A stretch of 64,000 bases of DNA, taken from Streptomyces sp. Ag109_O5-1 (GTDB lineage Bacteria; Actinomycetota; Actinomycetes; Streptomycetales; Streptomycetaceae). The translations under genes were made by a program, and so were the position numbers. Below the pieces are notes generated by a model that saw only the letters and a list, made by a program, of their open reading frames with translations, was not told the origin of the DNA and searched no databases. This document shows positions 53,578 through 62,791 of this stretch, piece after piece. Location: contig NZ_RKQF01000001.1 in NCBI RefSeq assembly GCF_003814875.1, forward strand, positions 6,138,001 to 6,202,000. The letters are read 5' to 3'. Each line of letters begins with the position of its first letter. Positions within the stretch are counted from its first letter, which is position 1.

Positions 53578-54299
53578 GCTCGCCCACCTCCGCCCTTCAC
53601 TGCGGCTGAATCATTCGGCCCGGTGCCCTGTGGGCCTCTGTCCTGGGGCCCCGCTGCCGGTGGGACGGATGTCCCCTCCGCCCGGTTCCGTGCCGGGTCC
53701 GAATCATTTTCGTCACCGGTGTTTTCCGGCCGAAGGTGCGTGAGCAGCGGCAGGAGTCTGGCTCTGCCGCGAGCGCAGCGGCTCTTCACCGTCCCTGTGG
53801 GTACATCGAGGATCCGGGCCGCTTCGGCGACCGGATAGCCCTGCATGTCGACCAGGACGAGGGCGGCACGCTGGTCGTGCGGCAGTGCGCCGAGAGCTTC
53901 GAGGAGCTGGCGGTGCAGATCGTTCCGTTCGGCCGGAGCGGAGGCCGATTCATGCGGCTCGAGCAGTTGCTCCAGCCGCTCGGTGTCGTCGACGGGGGAG
54001 GTCTTCCGGGAGGCCGCCTTGCGGGCCCGGTCGAGGCAGGCATTCACCGTGATCCGGTGCAGCCAGGTCGTGACGGCCGACTGGCCCCGGAAGGTGTGGG
54101 CGGCCCGGTAGGCGGACACCAGGGCGTCCTGGACGGCGTCAGCGGCCTCCTCGCGGTCCCCCAGGGTCCGCAGGGCGACCGCCCAGAGCCGGTCCCGGTG
54201 CCGCCGCACGATCTCACCGAAGGCATCGGGGTCGCCTTCCACATGCCGGGCGAGCAGATCCTGATCGCTCACTCCGTCGTATCCGGCGCCTTCCGTCAT
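53574..54299 (-). CDS. sigM: ECF RNA polymerase sigma factor (SigM type)
   Basis: 241 residues. Region 2 (about 15-85: FGEIVRRHRDRLWAVALRTLGDREEAADAVQDALV) recognises the -10 and core; region 4 (about 120-175: LPHDQRAALVLVDMQGYPVAEAARILDVPTGTVKSR) recognises the -35. A polar C-terminal tail of about 50 residues follows. ATG 54299 has GGAGGGGGC upstream. The name rests on position beside trxB and murJ, as in mycobacteria; it is not the osmotic-stress SigM of other Streptomyces loci. Confidence 0.92.
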   Translation of the reverse strand: MTEGAGYDGVSDQDLLARHVEGDPDAFGEIVRRHRDRLWAVALRTLGDREEAADAVQDALVSAYRAAHTFRGQSAVTTWLHRITVNACLDRARKAASRKTSPVDDTERLEQLLEPHESASAPAERNDLHRQLLEALGALPHDQRAALVLVDMQGYPVAEAARILDVPTGTVKSRCARGRARLLPLLTHLRPENTGDENDSDPARNRAEGTSVPPAAGPQDRGPQGTGPNDSAAVKGGGGRA

Positions 54300-54334
54300 C
54301 TGCCCCCTCCGCCTTCGGTGCCTCCGGTGAGACG

Positions 54335-56053
54335 TCAGCCTGTGAACTTCACTTCGGTGATGGCCTGCTTGTAGCCGGCCTGTGCGTACGCGGCGGAGTC
54401 CGGACCCGAATTCGGTACGGCGGTCATCCACACGAGCACGTACTGGCTCTTCACCTTCTTGGTGACCTTCACCGTGGCGGTGTCACCGGTGGTGGTGACG
54501 CTGCCGATCTTCGTCAACGAGCTGACCGGCCCCGGGGACAGCGAGTCGGCGGCGTACAGCGCAATCGTCGTGTGATCGCCAGAGTAGCGAAGGGAGATGG
54601 TTCCCGTGGCGAGTTCCTTCGCGGAGCCCAGGTCGTAGACGATGCCCACGCCTGGCTTGTACGGCGCCAGCTCCGGGCCGCTCAGGAAGGTGTTGGTCCT
54701 CCAGTACGTCGAGGTGCTGCCGTCATACGTCTTGCCGACGTCCTTGGGATGCTGGGCCTCACCCTCGGCGATGTACTCCTGGGCGTTCTCGATCTTTATC
54801 GCGGCGGCGGGCGTGGGGCTGGGACTGTTCTTGTCGCCGTCGTCCGTGGTCTGGGTGTTGTTGCTGTCGGACTTGTCGCTCTGGTCCATCAGGGCGTCCG
54901 CGAGCTGCCAGCTGCCCAGGCCCAGGGCGGCGATCAGGAGGGCGGAGACCGCCCACTTGAGGGCCTTGCCGGTACGGCTCTGGAGCGGTGGCGGCGGTGC
55001 CTGGAGGGGCTGCGTCACGCCGGGCGGCGTGGGGCGGCCGTAGGTGCCCTGCTGGTACGTGGTGCGCTGGTACTCGGGCGGTGCCGTGAACGCCGGCTCC
55101 GGCGGACGGATGCGGGGCATCTCGCCGATCGCCTTCACCAGTTCCTCCGGCGTGGTGCACGCGGACTCATGGCGGGAGGCGGTGGCGCCGTCGTTGACGA
55201 GAGCCCGCATGGCGAGCTCGGACAGGCCGCGGTGGACCCCGGCACGCACCTGGTCGGGTGCGATCAGGCCGATGTCCTTGGGCAGCCCGGCCAGACCGTA
55301 GGCGTCGCTCTCGTACGGCCAGCGCTGGGTCAGCGCCGCGTACAACAGGGCGCCGATCGCCTCGGTGTCGGTGCGCTGCGGGGTGTCGGAACTGATGCCG
55401 CGCAGTGCCGCGTTCACCGCGAGGCCGCGGATACGCCACTGGCCGGTGGAGGTGCGCAGCACCGCGTTCGGGTTGAGACGGAGATGGGCCAGGCCCTCGC
55501 GGTGCGCGGCCGCCATGGCGGAGGAGATCTGACTGACCATCTGGTAGGCGTCGTGCGGCTCCAGCGGGCCGGCCGCCAGCAGCGCGGTCAGTTCCGTTGC
55601 GTCCGGCAGCCACTCGTGGACGACATAGACGAGGTCGTCCTCCTCGACCGCGTCCAGGACCTGCACGAACCGCGGGTCGCCGAGCAGCGCGGCGGAACGG
55701 GCGGCGGCCAGCACGGCACGAGTACGTGCGTGGTCGGAGGGCAGGATATGGACACCGACGGCACGCCGCAGTTTCTCGTCGACCGCACGCCAACTGCTGA
55801 AACCGTCCAGACGGGTGACGCACTCCTCGAGACGGTAGCGTCTGGCGAGTTTGTGACCGCTGTGCAGTTCGGGAGGTGAGGCCTTCTTCCCGGGGTCCGC
55901 GGTCGTGCCGCTCCCCTGTGCCTCGTCGCTGTCCGTGTCCCGCTCCGGGTTCTGTGCCACCCCGTCGGCCGTGGACTGCCCCGCCTTGGCGGTCAGCGGC
56001 TCGTCACCGCTGTTGTCTGCCACGTCGACGGCAGCTGTGCTCCGTTCCGCCAC
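54335..56053 (-). CDS. Membrane pseudokinase (MurJ-partner type)
   Basis: 572 residues. A disordered start precedes a protein-kinase fold (about 65-310) that lacks catalytic residues: HLRLNPNAVL replaces HRDxKPxNxL, and RIRGLAVN replaces DFG. A single membrane helix (about 365-385) and an extracytoplasmic beta-sandwich domain (about 425-572) follow. In mycobacteria the MurJ protein MviN has such a pseudokinase fused at its C-terminus and binds FhaA when phosphorylated; here it is a separate gene downstream of murJ. GTG 56053 with AGGGAACGACG was chosen; ATG 56074 is an alternative. Confidence 0.88.
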   Translation of the reverse strand: MAERSTAAVDVADNSGDEPLTAKAGQSTADGVAQNPERDTDSDEAQGSGTTADPGKKASPPELHSGHKLARRYRLEECVTRLDGFSSWRAVDEKLRRAVGVHILPSDHARTRAVLAAARSAALLGDPRFVQVLDAVEEDDLVYVVHEWLPDATELTALLAAGPLEPHDAYQMVSQISSAMAAAHREGLAHLRLNPNAVLRTSTGQWRIRGLAVNAALRGISSDTPQRTDTEAIGALLYAALTQRWPYESDAYGLAGLPKDIGLIAPDQVRAGVHRGLSELAMRALVNDGATASRHESACTTPEELVKAIGEMPRIRPPEPAFTAPPEYQRTTYQQGTYGRPTPPGVTQPLQAPPPPLQSRTGKALKWAVSALLIAALGLGSWQLADALMDQSDKSDSNNTQTTDDGDKNSPSPTPAAAIKIENAQEYIAEGEAQHPKDVGKTYDGSTSTYWRTNTFLSGPELAPYKPGVGIVYDLGSAKELATGTISLRYSGDHTTIALYAADSLSPGPVSSLTKIGSVTTTGDTATVKVTKKVKSQYVLVWMTAVPNSGPDSAAYAQAGYKQAITEVKFTG

Positions 56054-56172
56054 CGTCGTTCCCTGCCTCCCCATCCGTTGCACGCTGTCCGACGCCGAAT
56101 CCAATTGTGCCCACAGTCCCCCGCTATGCACGACACGCGGCGGCGGACGATGGTTGTGCGCTTACCCCCGCC

Positions 56173-58479
56173 TCAGCGCCCCAGGCGCCCCCGCACCATA
56201 CCCACGAGGGAGTTGAGTTCCTCGATGCGCATGCGGCGCGCGGCCACGTAGAAGACGCCGAGCAGGATGGCCCCGCCGGCCAGCAGCGCGGCGAAGGAAC
56301 CGATCACACCCTGCCCCAGAGTGTGGCCGATGCCGTAGCAGGCCGCACCACTGAGCAGCGCGGCCGGTACGGAGGCGATGCACAGCCGGGCGTAGGTGCG
56401 GGTGACACGGGAGCCGTCCAAGTCGCCGCCGAGCCGCTTGCGCAGCCGCTTCCAGGCGACCCCGACGCCGATCGCGTAGGCGAGACCGTAGGAGGCGGCC
56501 ATGCCGGCCACCGCCCAGCGGGCCGGGAGCAGGAAGTAACAGGCGACCGAGGCACCCGCGTTGACCGCGGCGACGATGACCGTGTTGTAGAAGGGGGTGC
56601 GGGTGTCTTCGTACGCGTAGAAGGCACGCAGGACGACGTACTGCACCGAGTAGGGGATCAGGCCGAGGGCGAAGGCCATCAGCATGAAGCCCATGTTGGT
56701 CGCCTCGCTGATGCCCGAGGAGCCGAAGATCAGGGTGCACATCGGGATGCCGAGGGCCAGGAAGCCGAAGGCGATGGGGACGATCGCGACGGCGGTCGTC
56801 CTCAGGCCCTGGGAGATGTCGTCGCGGACGGCGCCCGTGTCGTTCTCGGCAGCCGAGCGGGAGATCCGCGGCAGCAGGGCGGCCATCAGGGAGACCGTGA
56901 TGATGGCCTGCGGCAGGCCCCAGATCAGCTGGGCGTTGGCGTAGGCGGCGAAGCCGGTGCCGTCGACCGGGGAGTGCTTGCCGGCCGAGGTCGACAGCTG
57001 GGAGACGACGAGTGCGCCCGCCTGGTTGGCGAGGACGAACAGCACGGTCCACTTGGCGAGGGTGGCGGCCTTGCCGAGGCCGTGGCCCTTCCAGTCGAAG
57101 CGCAGCCGCAGCCGGAACCCGGTCTCGCGCAGGTAGGGGATCATCGCCAGGGCCTGGACCACGAGGCCGAGCAGCACGCCGATGCCGAGCAGCCGCTGGC
57201 CCTCCGGCGGGATGGTGGTGACCTTCATCCCGGAGTGCGCGGCGGTGCCGTACACCCAGATGAACAGGCCGAGGGTGACGATGATGACGATGTTGTTGAG
57301 GACCGGTGTCCACATCATCGCGCCGAACTTGCCCCGCGCGTTGAGGATCTGACCCATCACCACGTGGATGCCCATGAAGAAGATCGAGGGCAGGAAGTAG
57401 CGGACGAAGGTGATGCCGACCGCGTTGGCAGCCGGGTCGCTGGCGACCGAGTCGGACAGCAGACGGATGAGGAAGGGCGCGGCCGCGATGGTGGCAGCGG
57501 TGAGCAGGCCCAGCGCCACCATCACGAGGGTCAGCAGACGGTTCGCGAACGCCTCTCCGCCGTCCTCGTCCTCCTTCATGGCGCGCACCAGCTGCGGCAC
57601 GAAGACGGAGTTGAGGCCGCCGCCGACGGTCAGGATGTAGATCATCGTGGGCAGCTGGTAGGCGACCTGGAACGTGTCACCGAGCAGACCCACGCCCAGC
57701 GCGGAGACGATCAGCGCGGAGCGGACGAAGCCGGTGAGCCGGGAGACCATCGTGCCCGCCGCCATCACGGCGCTGGACTTCAGTAGCCCTCCGGCCTTCC
57801 CGCTCTTCTTCGCGGGGGCGGGCGCGGGGGCCAGCGGAGCCGCGGTCCGGGCGGGCGCCGGGGGCGCTGCGGGGGTGGCGCCGAGGTTCAGGGTCTGGTC
57901 GGTGGCGGGCGTCGGATACTGCGGGGCCAGGGACGGCCCACCCGGGGCGGCGGCCGGTCCCGGCACCGACGGGGGCTCCGGGGGCAGGTGTCCGCCGTCC
58001 TGCCGGGGATCCCGGTAGCCGCCCTGCTGCTGGTCCCTGAACAGGTGCGCGAAGGCGTCCGGCTCGTGGTGCTGCTCACCGGAGTGCGTGACCAGGTCGT
58101 CGACGCCCACGAACTGAGTCGTGCGCGGGTCGTCGCCGTAGGGCAGGTACTGGGACGGGCCCTCCGGCTCCGGCGCCGGGGTCTGGGCCCACACGTGCGG
58201 GTCGGGGGCGTACGGCGACTGGGCGGGCTGTCCGTATAGCGGCTGCTGCGGGTAGGTGCCCGGGGGCGGCGGGGGGTGCGCGGCGCGGTCGTAGAGCGCC
58301 TCGGCGACCGGGTCCTGGGCGGAGAGGTCCTGCGCCCGGTACGGGTCCTGGTCGTAGGCGTCCTGGAGGTACATGTCAGCCGCGTGCTGCGGCGGGACCT
58401 GGCCGGCCTCCGGCGGCGGCTCGGGGTAGCCCGAACCGGCCGCGCCTTGGCCGCGTTCACCGTCGTACGGCGCGTTCAT
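56173..58479 (-). CDS. murJ: Lipid II flippase MurJ (MviN)
   Basis: 768 residues. A Pro/Gln/Tyr-rich disordered cytoplasmic N-terminus (about 1-225) is followed by about 14 membrane helices of the MOP exporter superfamily, including SRLTGFVRSALI in the first helix region and DTFQVAYQLP. It flips lipid II to the outer face for wall synthesis. ATG start. Its partner pseudokinase gene follows after 119 bp and the DUF6049 gene precedes it by 46 bp. Confidence 0.96.
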   Translation of the reverse strand: MNAPYDGERGQGAAGSGYPEPPPEAGQVPPQHAADMYLQDAYDQDPYRAQDLSAQDPVAEALYDRAAHPPPPPGTYPQQPLYGQPAQSPYAPDPHVWAQTPAPEPEGPSQYLPYGDDPRTTQFVGVDDLVTHSGEQHHEPDAFAHLFRDQQQGGYRDPRQDGGHLPPEPPSVPGPAAAPGGPSLAPQYPTPATDQTLNLGATPAAPPAPARTAAPLAPAPAPAKKSGKAGGLLKSSAVMAAGTMVSRLTGFVRSALIVSALGVGLLGDTFQVAYQLPTMIYILTVGGGLNSVFVPQLVRAMKEDEDGGEAFANRLLTLVMVALGLLTAATIAAAPFLIRLLSDSVASDPAANAVGITFVRYFLPSIFFMGIHVVMGQILNARGKFGAMMWTPVLNNIVIIVTLGLFIWVYGTAAHSGMKVTTIPPEGQRLLGIGVLLGLVVQALAMIPYLRETGFRLRLRFDWKGHGLGKAATLAKWTVLFVLANQAGALVVSQLSTSAGKHSPVDGTGFAAYANAQLIWGLPQAIITVSLMAALLPRISRSAAENDTGAVRDDISQGLRTTAVAIVPIAFGFLALGIPMCTLIFGSSGISEATNMGFMLMAFALGLIPYSVQYVVLRAFYAYEDTRTPFYNTVIVAAVNAGASVACYFLLPARWAVAGMAASYGLAYAIGVGVAWKRLRKRLGGDLDGSRVTRTYARLCIASVPAALLSGAACYGIGHTLGQGVIGSFAALLAGGAILLGVFYVAARRMRIEELNSLVGMVRGRLGR

Positions 58480-58525
58480 GGTTACCCCACCTCATCGTCC
58501 CGGGCCACACCGGCCACGACATCGC

Positions 58526-60943
58526 TCAACGGTCCACTCTCTCACCCGTCCCGGACGGGTCGGTGCTTTCCGGTGCGGTGTCCGGCGTCGGGTCACTCGG
58601 CTGCTCCGGGTCGTCTGCCCCGGACCGCGCCTCGGACTCCCCCTGGTGGCGATGGTCACCTGCGTCGGGGTTCCCCGGCCCGCCGGTGTCCTCGGCGCCG
58701 TCGCTCTCCGGGGCGTCGGGAGCGTTCGGAGCGTCCGGGGTGTCGTCGCCGGTCGCGTCCGGGCCGCCGCCCTCCTCGGCCTGGCGGGCTGCCGCCCGCT
58801 TGCGCTGGGTGTACATCCGGAAGCCGGCGAGCACCAGCAGCAGCACCCCGCCGCCGATGACCAGCATCACGGTGGGCGTGACCTCGGTGACCTTCACGTC
58901 GAAGCGGACGGGGTCGCCGTACTCCTGGCCGTCCTCGGTGTAGAGCTGGGCGATGACCTCCACCCGGCCGTTGGCGTTGGCCGAGGTGGAGAACTTCACC
59001 GACTGGCTGTGGCCGCCGGAGACCTCGACGGGCTGCTCGTAGTAGGGCTTGCCGCCGATCTCCAGGCGGGTCGGCATCGTCGAGGTGAGCCGCAGGACCA
59101 GGTGACCGACGCCCTGGACCAGGTTGTTCTGGACGGTCACCGGGATGGTGGCACTGCGGCCGGAGAGCTTGGTCTCGGACTTGTCGATGAGCTTGACCTG
59201 GTCGGTGAGGCTGTCGAGCCAGGACTCCACGCCGGTGCGGAAGCTGTCCGCCTCGCTGCCGCTGCCCCGCCACGACGTGGACATCTCACGGTCTATGGCC
59301 CGCCCGAAGGGGGTCACCACCCGCGACTGGTTGGTGAGGATCACCTGGAAGTTGTCGAGCTTGTCCTGGGTGCGGGCGATCTGCTCGAAGGCCGTCCGGG
59401 GCAGCTCCTGCTTGCGCAGCGAGGAGGGATAGGCGGACGAGGAGGGGATCTTCGTGGTCGCGCCGGGGTCGGGCTTGTCCTTGGCGGCCGCGGCGAGGTC
59501 CTGGAACTGGGACCAGTTGCTGTCCTGCAGCGCGGTGATCGCCGTCGCCATCGCCTGGGCCTGGCTTGCCGACGGCATCCGCTGCGGGGCGACGATGATG
59601 CTGCGCTGTTTGTCCGTCTGGTCGTTCAGCGCCAGGCTCTGGGCCAGGAACTGCTGCACCGCGAGGGTGGCCGAGTCGGCCTTCGTGAGATCGCCCTCGA
59701 ACGCCGTGGACAGCCGGGCATCCGCGACCACCGCGGTCGTACCGCCACCGATGGGGCGTGCCGCCGACGGTGTGTAGGACAGCCCGCCGGTCTCCTGGAG
59801 GCTGTCGCTGCGGGCGATCACCTTGTCGGCGCCGGCCGAGGTGGCGACCTTGATGATCGACGGGTCGACGGCGCCGCTCACGGGCCAGGCGAAGTCGGTG
59901 TTCGGTGTGACATGGAGCACGGTCTGTACGGTGGTGGTCGCGACGTCGGTGGCGTCCTTGAGGTGGCTCAGCGAGCCGGTCACGCTGGTGCCGTTGTGTG
60001 CGAGGGAGGCCAGGTCCGGGTCGGCGAAGGGAAGGGCCACGACCTCCTTGTCCGCCACCGCGTCCTGCAGGTCGGCCAGGAACTGCTTGGCCACCGCCTG
60101 ATGGGTACCGGCCGTGGTGGTGTCGCCGGCGCCCTGGATCCGGTAGCTGCGCGTCATCGCGTCCACGGAGGCGAGCAGGTCCGGGTCGATCACCCAGGTG
60201 ACGTCCAGGTCCTTGCCGAGCGCCAGCATCTGGGCCAGCCGGCCGCCGGGGGAGATCTCCTTGGTGAGGTCGTCGTCGAGGAAGACCGGCGTCTGCAGTT
60301 CGCCCGCCCCTGTCTTCGCCGTCACATGGACGGTGGAGATCAGCGGCCACAGATATGTGGCCTTCGTCTTCGTGTCGGCCTCGGAGGACTGCCACGGCAG
60401 GAACGTGCGCTGGATGCCGAGCACCTGGTCCCACGGCTGTGCGGCCGTCTGGCCGGACAGCGAGACACCGAACTGGTACACCCCGTCCTGGCCGAGGTCG
60501 AGCTTGTCGACCGGCACGGAGAGGCTGAAGTGCTCGGCGACCCCCGGGGCGAGCGAGTCGAAGGGCTCGGTGTACTTGCCGCCGACCGCGGTGCCGAGGC
60601 TCGACTGGAGGTCGTCGGGGTGCTGCGCAGCGGACTCGATCGCGGAGCGCGTGCTGAGCTGAGCACCCACGCGCAGGTCCACCTGGGCGTCCGTGACGGC
60701 CTGCTTGCCGTTGTTGGTCACCGTGCCGGAGACCGTCAGCGTGTCCCCGTCGGCGGGGGCGCTGGGGCTGAGAGAGTCCAGGGCGACGGACACCGTGTCG
60801 GAGCCGGCCGCCTGCGCCGGAGCCGCGGCGGGCAGCTGCATCAGACCGGCCAGCAGAGGCGCGCCCGCGAGCAGTGCCCCGGTCCGCCGCAGCCAGCGGC
60901 GGGCAGGTGAGGGCGTCCCCTGGAAGTCTGCCGCCTCGGCCAC
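58526..60943 (-). CDS. DUF6049 family secreted/membrane protein
   Basis: 805 residues. A signal peptide (about 18-46, ending AQAAG) is followed by a large extracytoplasmic part with an Ig-like start and a polysaccharide-deacetylase-like or Rossmann-like central region. A C-terminal membrane helix (about 700-722) and a charged Asp/Pro-rich tail end it. The family lies beside murJ in actinobacteria, which suggests a role in wall synthesis; no activity is known. GTG start. Confidence 0.87.
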   Translation of the reverse strand: MAEAADFQGTPSPARRWLRRTGALLAGAPLLAGLMQLPAAAPAQAAGSDTVSVALDSLSPSAPADGDTLTVSGTVTNNGKQAVTDAQVDLRVGAQLSTRSAIESAAQHPDDLQSSLGTAVGGKYTEPFDSLAPGVAEHFSLSVPVDKLDLGQDGVYQFGVSLSGQTAAQPWDQVLGIQRTFLPWQSSEADTKTKATYLWPLISTVHVTAKTGAGELQTPVFLDDDLTKEISPGGRLAQMLALGKDLDVTWVIDPDLLASVDAMTRSYRIQGAGDTTTAGTHQAVAKQFLADLQDAVADKEVVALPFADPDLASLAHNGTSVTGSLSHLKDATDVATTTVQTVLHVTPNTDFAWPVSGAVDPSIIKVATSAGADKVIARSDSLQETGGLSYTPSAARPIGGGTTAVVADARLSTAFEGDLTKADSATLAVQQFLAQSLALNDQTDKQRSIIVAPQRMPSASQAQAMATAITALQDSNWSQFQDLAAAAKDKPDPGATTKIPSSSAYPSSLRKQELPRTAFEQIARTQDKLDNFQVILTNQSRVVTPFGRAIDREMSTSWRGSGSEADSFRTGVESWLDSLTDQVKLIDKSETKLSGRSATIPVTVQNNLVQGVGHLVLRLTSTMPTRLEIGGKPYYEQPVEVSGGHSQSVKFSTSANANGRVEVIAQLYTEDGQEYGDPVRFDVKVTEVTPTVMLVIGGGVLLLVLAGFRMYTQRKRAAARQAEEGGGPDATGDDTPDAPNAPDAPESDGAEDTGGPGNPDAGDHRHQGESEARSGADDPEQPSDPTPDTAPESTDPSGTGERVDR

Positions 60944-61217
60944 GCGCTCGTCCGTCCCTCGTCGTCGTCAGTGGTCGTCGGAATGTGCGTCCACGCATGG
61001 TAACGAGGCGCGCTGAATGGAAGTGCCGCGGTCTGCTCCACAAGATCGGGAGAGGAGACCGGCCCATCCCCTATGTTCAGTATCGCGGGGAGATTCCGGT
61101 AAGCGTCTATCGCTGCGCTTGTGGGGATATGGAGTGAGGTGTCTCACCCTCTTTATGTGGAGGCGGTGTAAGGGGCGCCTGCGGAATATGGCGGCGCTTC
61201 GGGCGGCCCGGGCCACG

Positions 61218-61232
61218 TACCCTGTTCTGTTG
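61218..61232 (+). promoter_or_regulatory. Probable leaderless promoter of the CCA transferase gene
   Basis: TACCCT (61218-61223) matches a TANNNT -10 and lies 8 bp before the GTG. No ribosome site is present. No clear -35 is seen. Confidence 0.45.
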
Positions 61233-62698
61233 TGCCGAACGCCAATGAAGACTCTTCCAATGCCCTGAGCCAGGCGCAGCAGCGCGCGGTGAGTGAGCTG
61301 CTGCGGGTGGCGCCCGTCGCCGACGACCTCGCCCGCCGATTCCAGGAGGCCGGGTTCTCGCTTGCCCTGGTCGGCGGCTCGGTCCGGGACGCGCTGCTGG
61401 GCCGGCTCGGCAACGACCTGGACTTCACCACCGACGCCCGCCCCGAGGACGTGCTGAAGATCGTCCGGCCCTGGGCGGACGCCGTCTGGGACGTCGGTAT
61501 CGCTTTCGGCACGGTCGGGGCGCAGAAGGACGCCCGCGTCGGAGACGCTGTTCGGCACTTTCAGATCGAGGTCACGACCTATCGTTCCGAGGCCTACGAC
61601 CGCACCTCGCGCAAGCCCGAGGTGTCGTACGGGGACTCCATCGAGGAGGATCTCGTCCGGCGTGACTTCACGGTCAACGCAATGGCGGTGGCGCTGCCGG
61701 AGAAGGAGTTCATCGACCCGCACGGCGGTCTCGAGGACCTGGCGCTCCGTGTGCTCCGCACCCCGGGGACGCCCGAGGAGTCCTTCTCGGACGACCCGCT
61801 GCGGATGATGCGGGCCGCCCGTTTCGCCGCACAGCTCGACTTCGAGGTCGCCCCCGAGGTCGTTGCCGCGATGAAGGACATGTCCGGACGTCTGGAGATC
61901 GTCTCGGCCGAACGGATCCGGGACGAGCTGAACAAGCTGGTCCTCTCCGCGCACCCCCGCAAGGGACTGACGCTGCTCGTCGACACGGGCCTCGCCGACC
62001 ATGTCCTGCCCGAGCTGCCGGCCCTGCGTCTGGAGAGCGACGAGCACCACCGGCACAAGGATGTCTACGACCACACGCTGATTGTCCTGGAGCAGGCGAT
62101 GGCGCTGGAGGAGAACGGTCCCGATCTGACTCTCCGCCTCGCCGCGCTGCTGCACGACATCGGCAAGCCGCGCACCCGCCGTTTCGAGAAGGACGGCCGG
62201 GTCTCGTTCCACCACCATGAGGTGGTCGGGGCGAAGATGACCAAGAAGCGCATGACGGCCCTGAAGTACTCCAACGAACTGGTGAAGGACGTCTCACGGC
62301 TGGTCGAACTCCATCTGCGCTTCCACGGCTACGGGACCGGGGAGTGGACGGACTCGGCGGTCCGCCGCTACGTCCGCGACGCAGGACCGCTTCTTGACCG
62401 ACTGCACAAGCTGACCAGGTCCGACTGCACCACCCGCAACAAGCGGAGGGCGGCGGCGCTCTCTCGCGCCTATGACGGCCTGGAAGAGCGCATCGCCGAA
62501 CTTCAGGAGCGGGAGGAGCTGGACGCGATCCGCCCGGACCTCGACGGCAACCAGATCATGGAGATCCTGGGGATCCGGCCGGGCCCGGAGGTCGGCCAGG
62601 CCTACAAGCACATGCTGGAGCTCCGGCTGGAGAACGGGCCGATGGAGCATGACGCGGCGGTGGCCGCGCTCAAGCAGTGGTGGGCCGAGCAGGGCTGA
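61232..62698 (+). CDS. CCA tRNA nucleotidyltransferase (PcnA family, with HD domain)
   Basis: 488 residues. The head domain has GGSVRDALLG and catalytic D62-L-D64 in GNDLDFTTDARPED. It adds or repairs 3'-CCA on tRNAs; CCA is not encoded in either tRNA gene of this window, in keeping with need for it. The HD phosphohydrolase motif H308-D309-IGKPRTR follows, then a helical body and tail. GTG 61232 begins the known N-terminal region; the transcript is probably leaderless. It ends at a tandem parS palindrome. Confidence 0.92.
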   Translation: MPNANEDSSNALSQAQQRAVSELLRVAPVADDLARRFQEAGFSLALVGGSVRDALLGRLGNDLDFTTDARPEDVLKIVRPWADAVWDVGIAFGTVGAQKDARVGDAVRHFQIEVTTYRSEAYDRTSRKPEVSYGDSIEEDLVRRDFTVNAMAVALPEKEFIDPHGGLEDLALRVLRTPGTPEESFSDDPLRMMRAARFAAQLDFEVAPEVVAAMKDMSGRLEIVSAERIRDELNKLVLSAHPRKGLTLLVDTGLADHVLPELPALRLESDEHHRHKDVYDHTLIVLEQAMALEENGPDLTLRLAALLHDIGKPRTRRFEKDGRVSFHHHEVVGAKMTKKRMTALKYSNELVKDVSRLVELHLRFHGYGTGEWTDSAVRRYVRDAGPLLDRLHKLTRSDCTTRNKRRAAALSRAYDGLEERIAELQEREELDAIRPDLDGNQIMEILGIRPGPEVGQAYKHMLELRLENGPMEHDAAVAALKQWWAEQG

Positions 62699-62699
62699 G

Positions 62700-62749
62700 C
62701 GTGTGGATCGAGGTCATGTTTCACGTGAAACATGACCTCGATCCACACG
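62700..62749. promoter_or_regulatory. parS: parS at the centre of a perfect 50-bp palindrome
   Basis: GTTTCACGTGAAAC (62718-62731) is flanked by perfect arms so that bases 62700-62724 are the reverse complement of 62725-62749. The hairpin starts 1 bp after the CCA transferase stop and can also act as its terminator. Confidence 0.95.
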
Positions 62750-62752
62750 GGA

Positions 62753-62788
62753 CGAGGGGCGATGTTTCACGTGAAACATCGCCCCTCG
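62753..62788. promoter_or_regulatory. parS: parS at the centre of a perfect 36-bp palindrome
   Basis: GTTTCACGTGAAAC (62764-62777); arms CGAGGGGCGAT and ATCGCCCCTCG are perfect. It is 3 bp from the other palindrome and 3 bp before the MFS stop codon; parS centres are 46 bp apart. Confidence 0.95.
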
Positions 62789-62791
62789 CTG

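Noticed and set aside
58478..60910. An 810-codon plus-strand frame opposite the DUF6049 gene
   Set aside because: Same GC-skew effect; the minus-strand frame has a signal peptide, membrane helix and conserved context.
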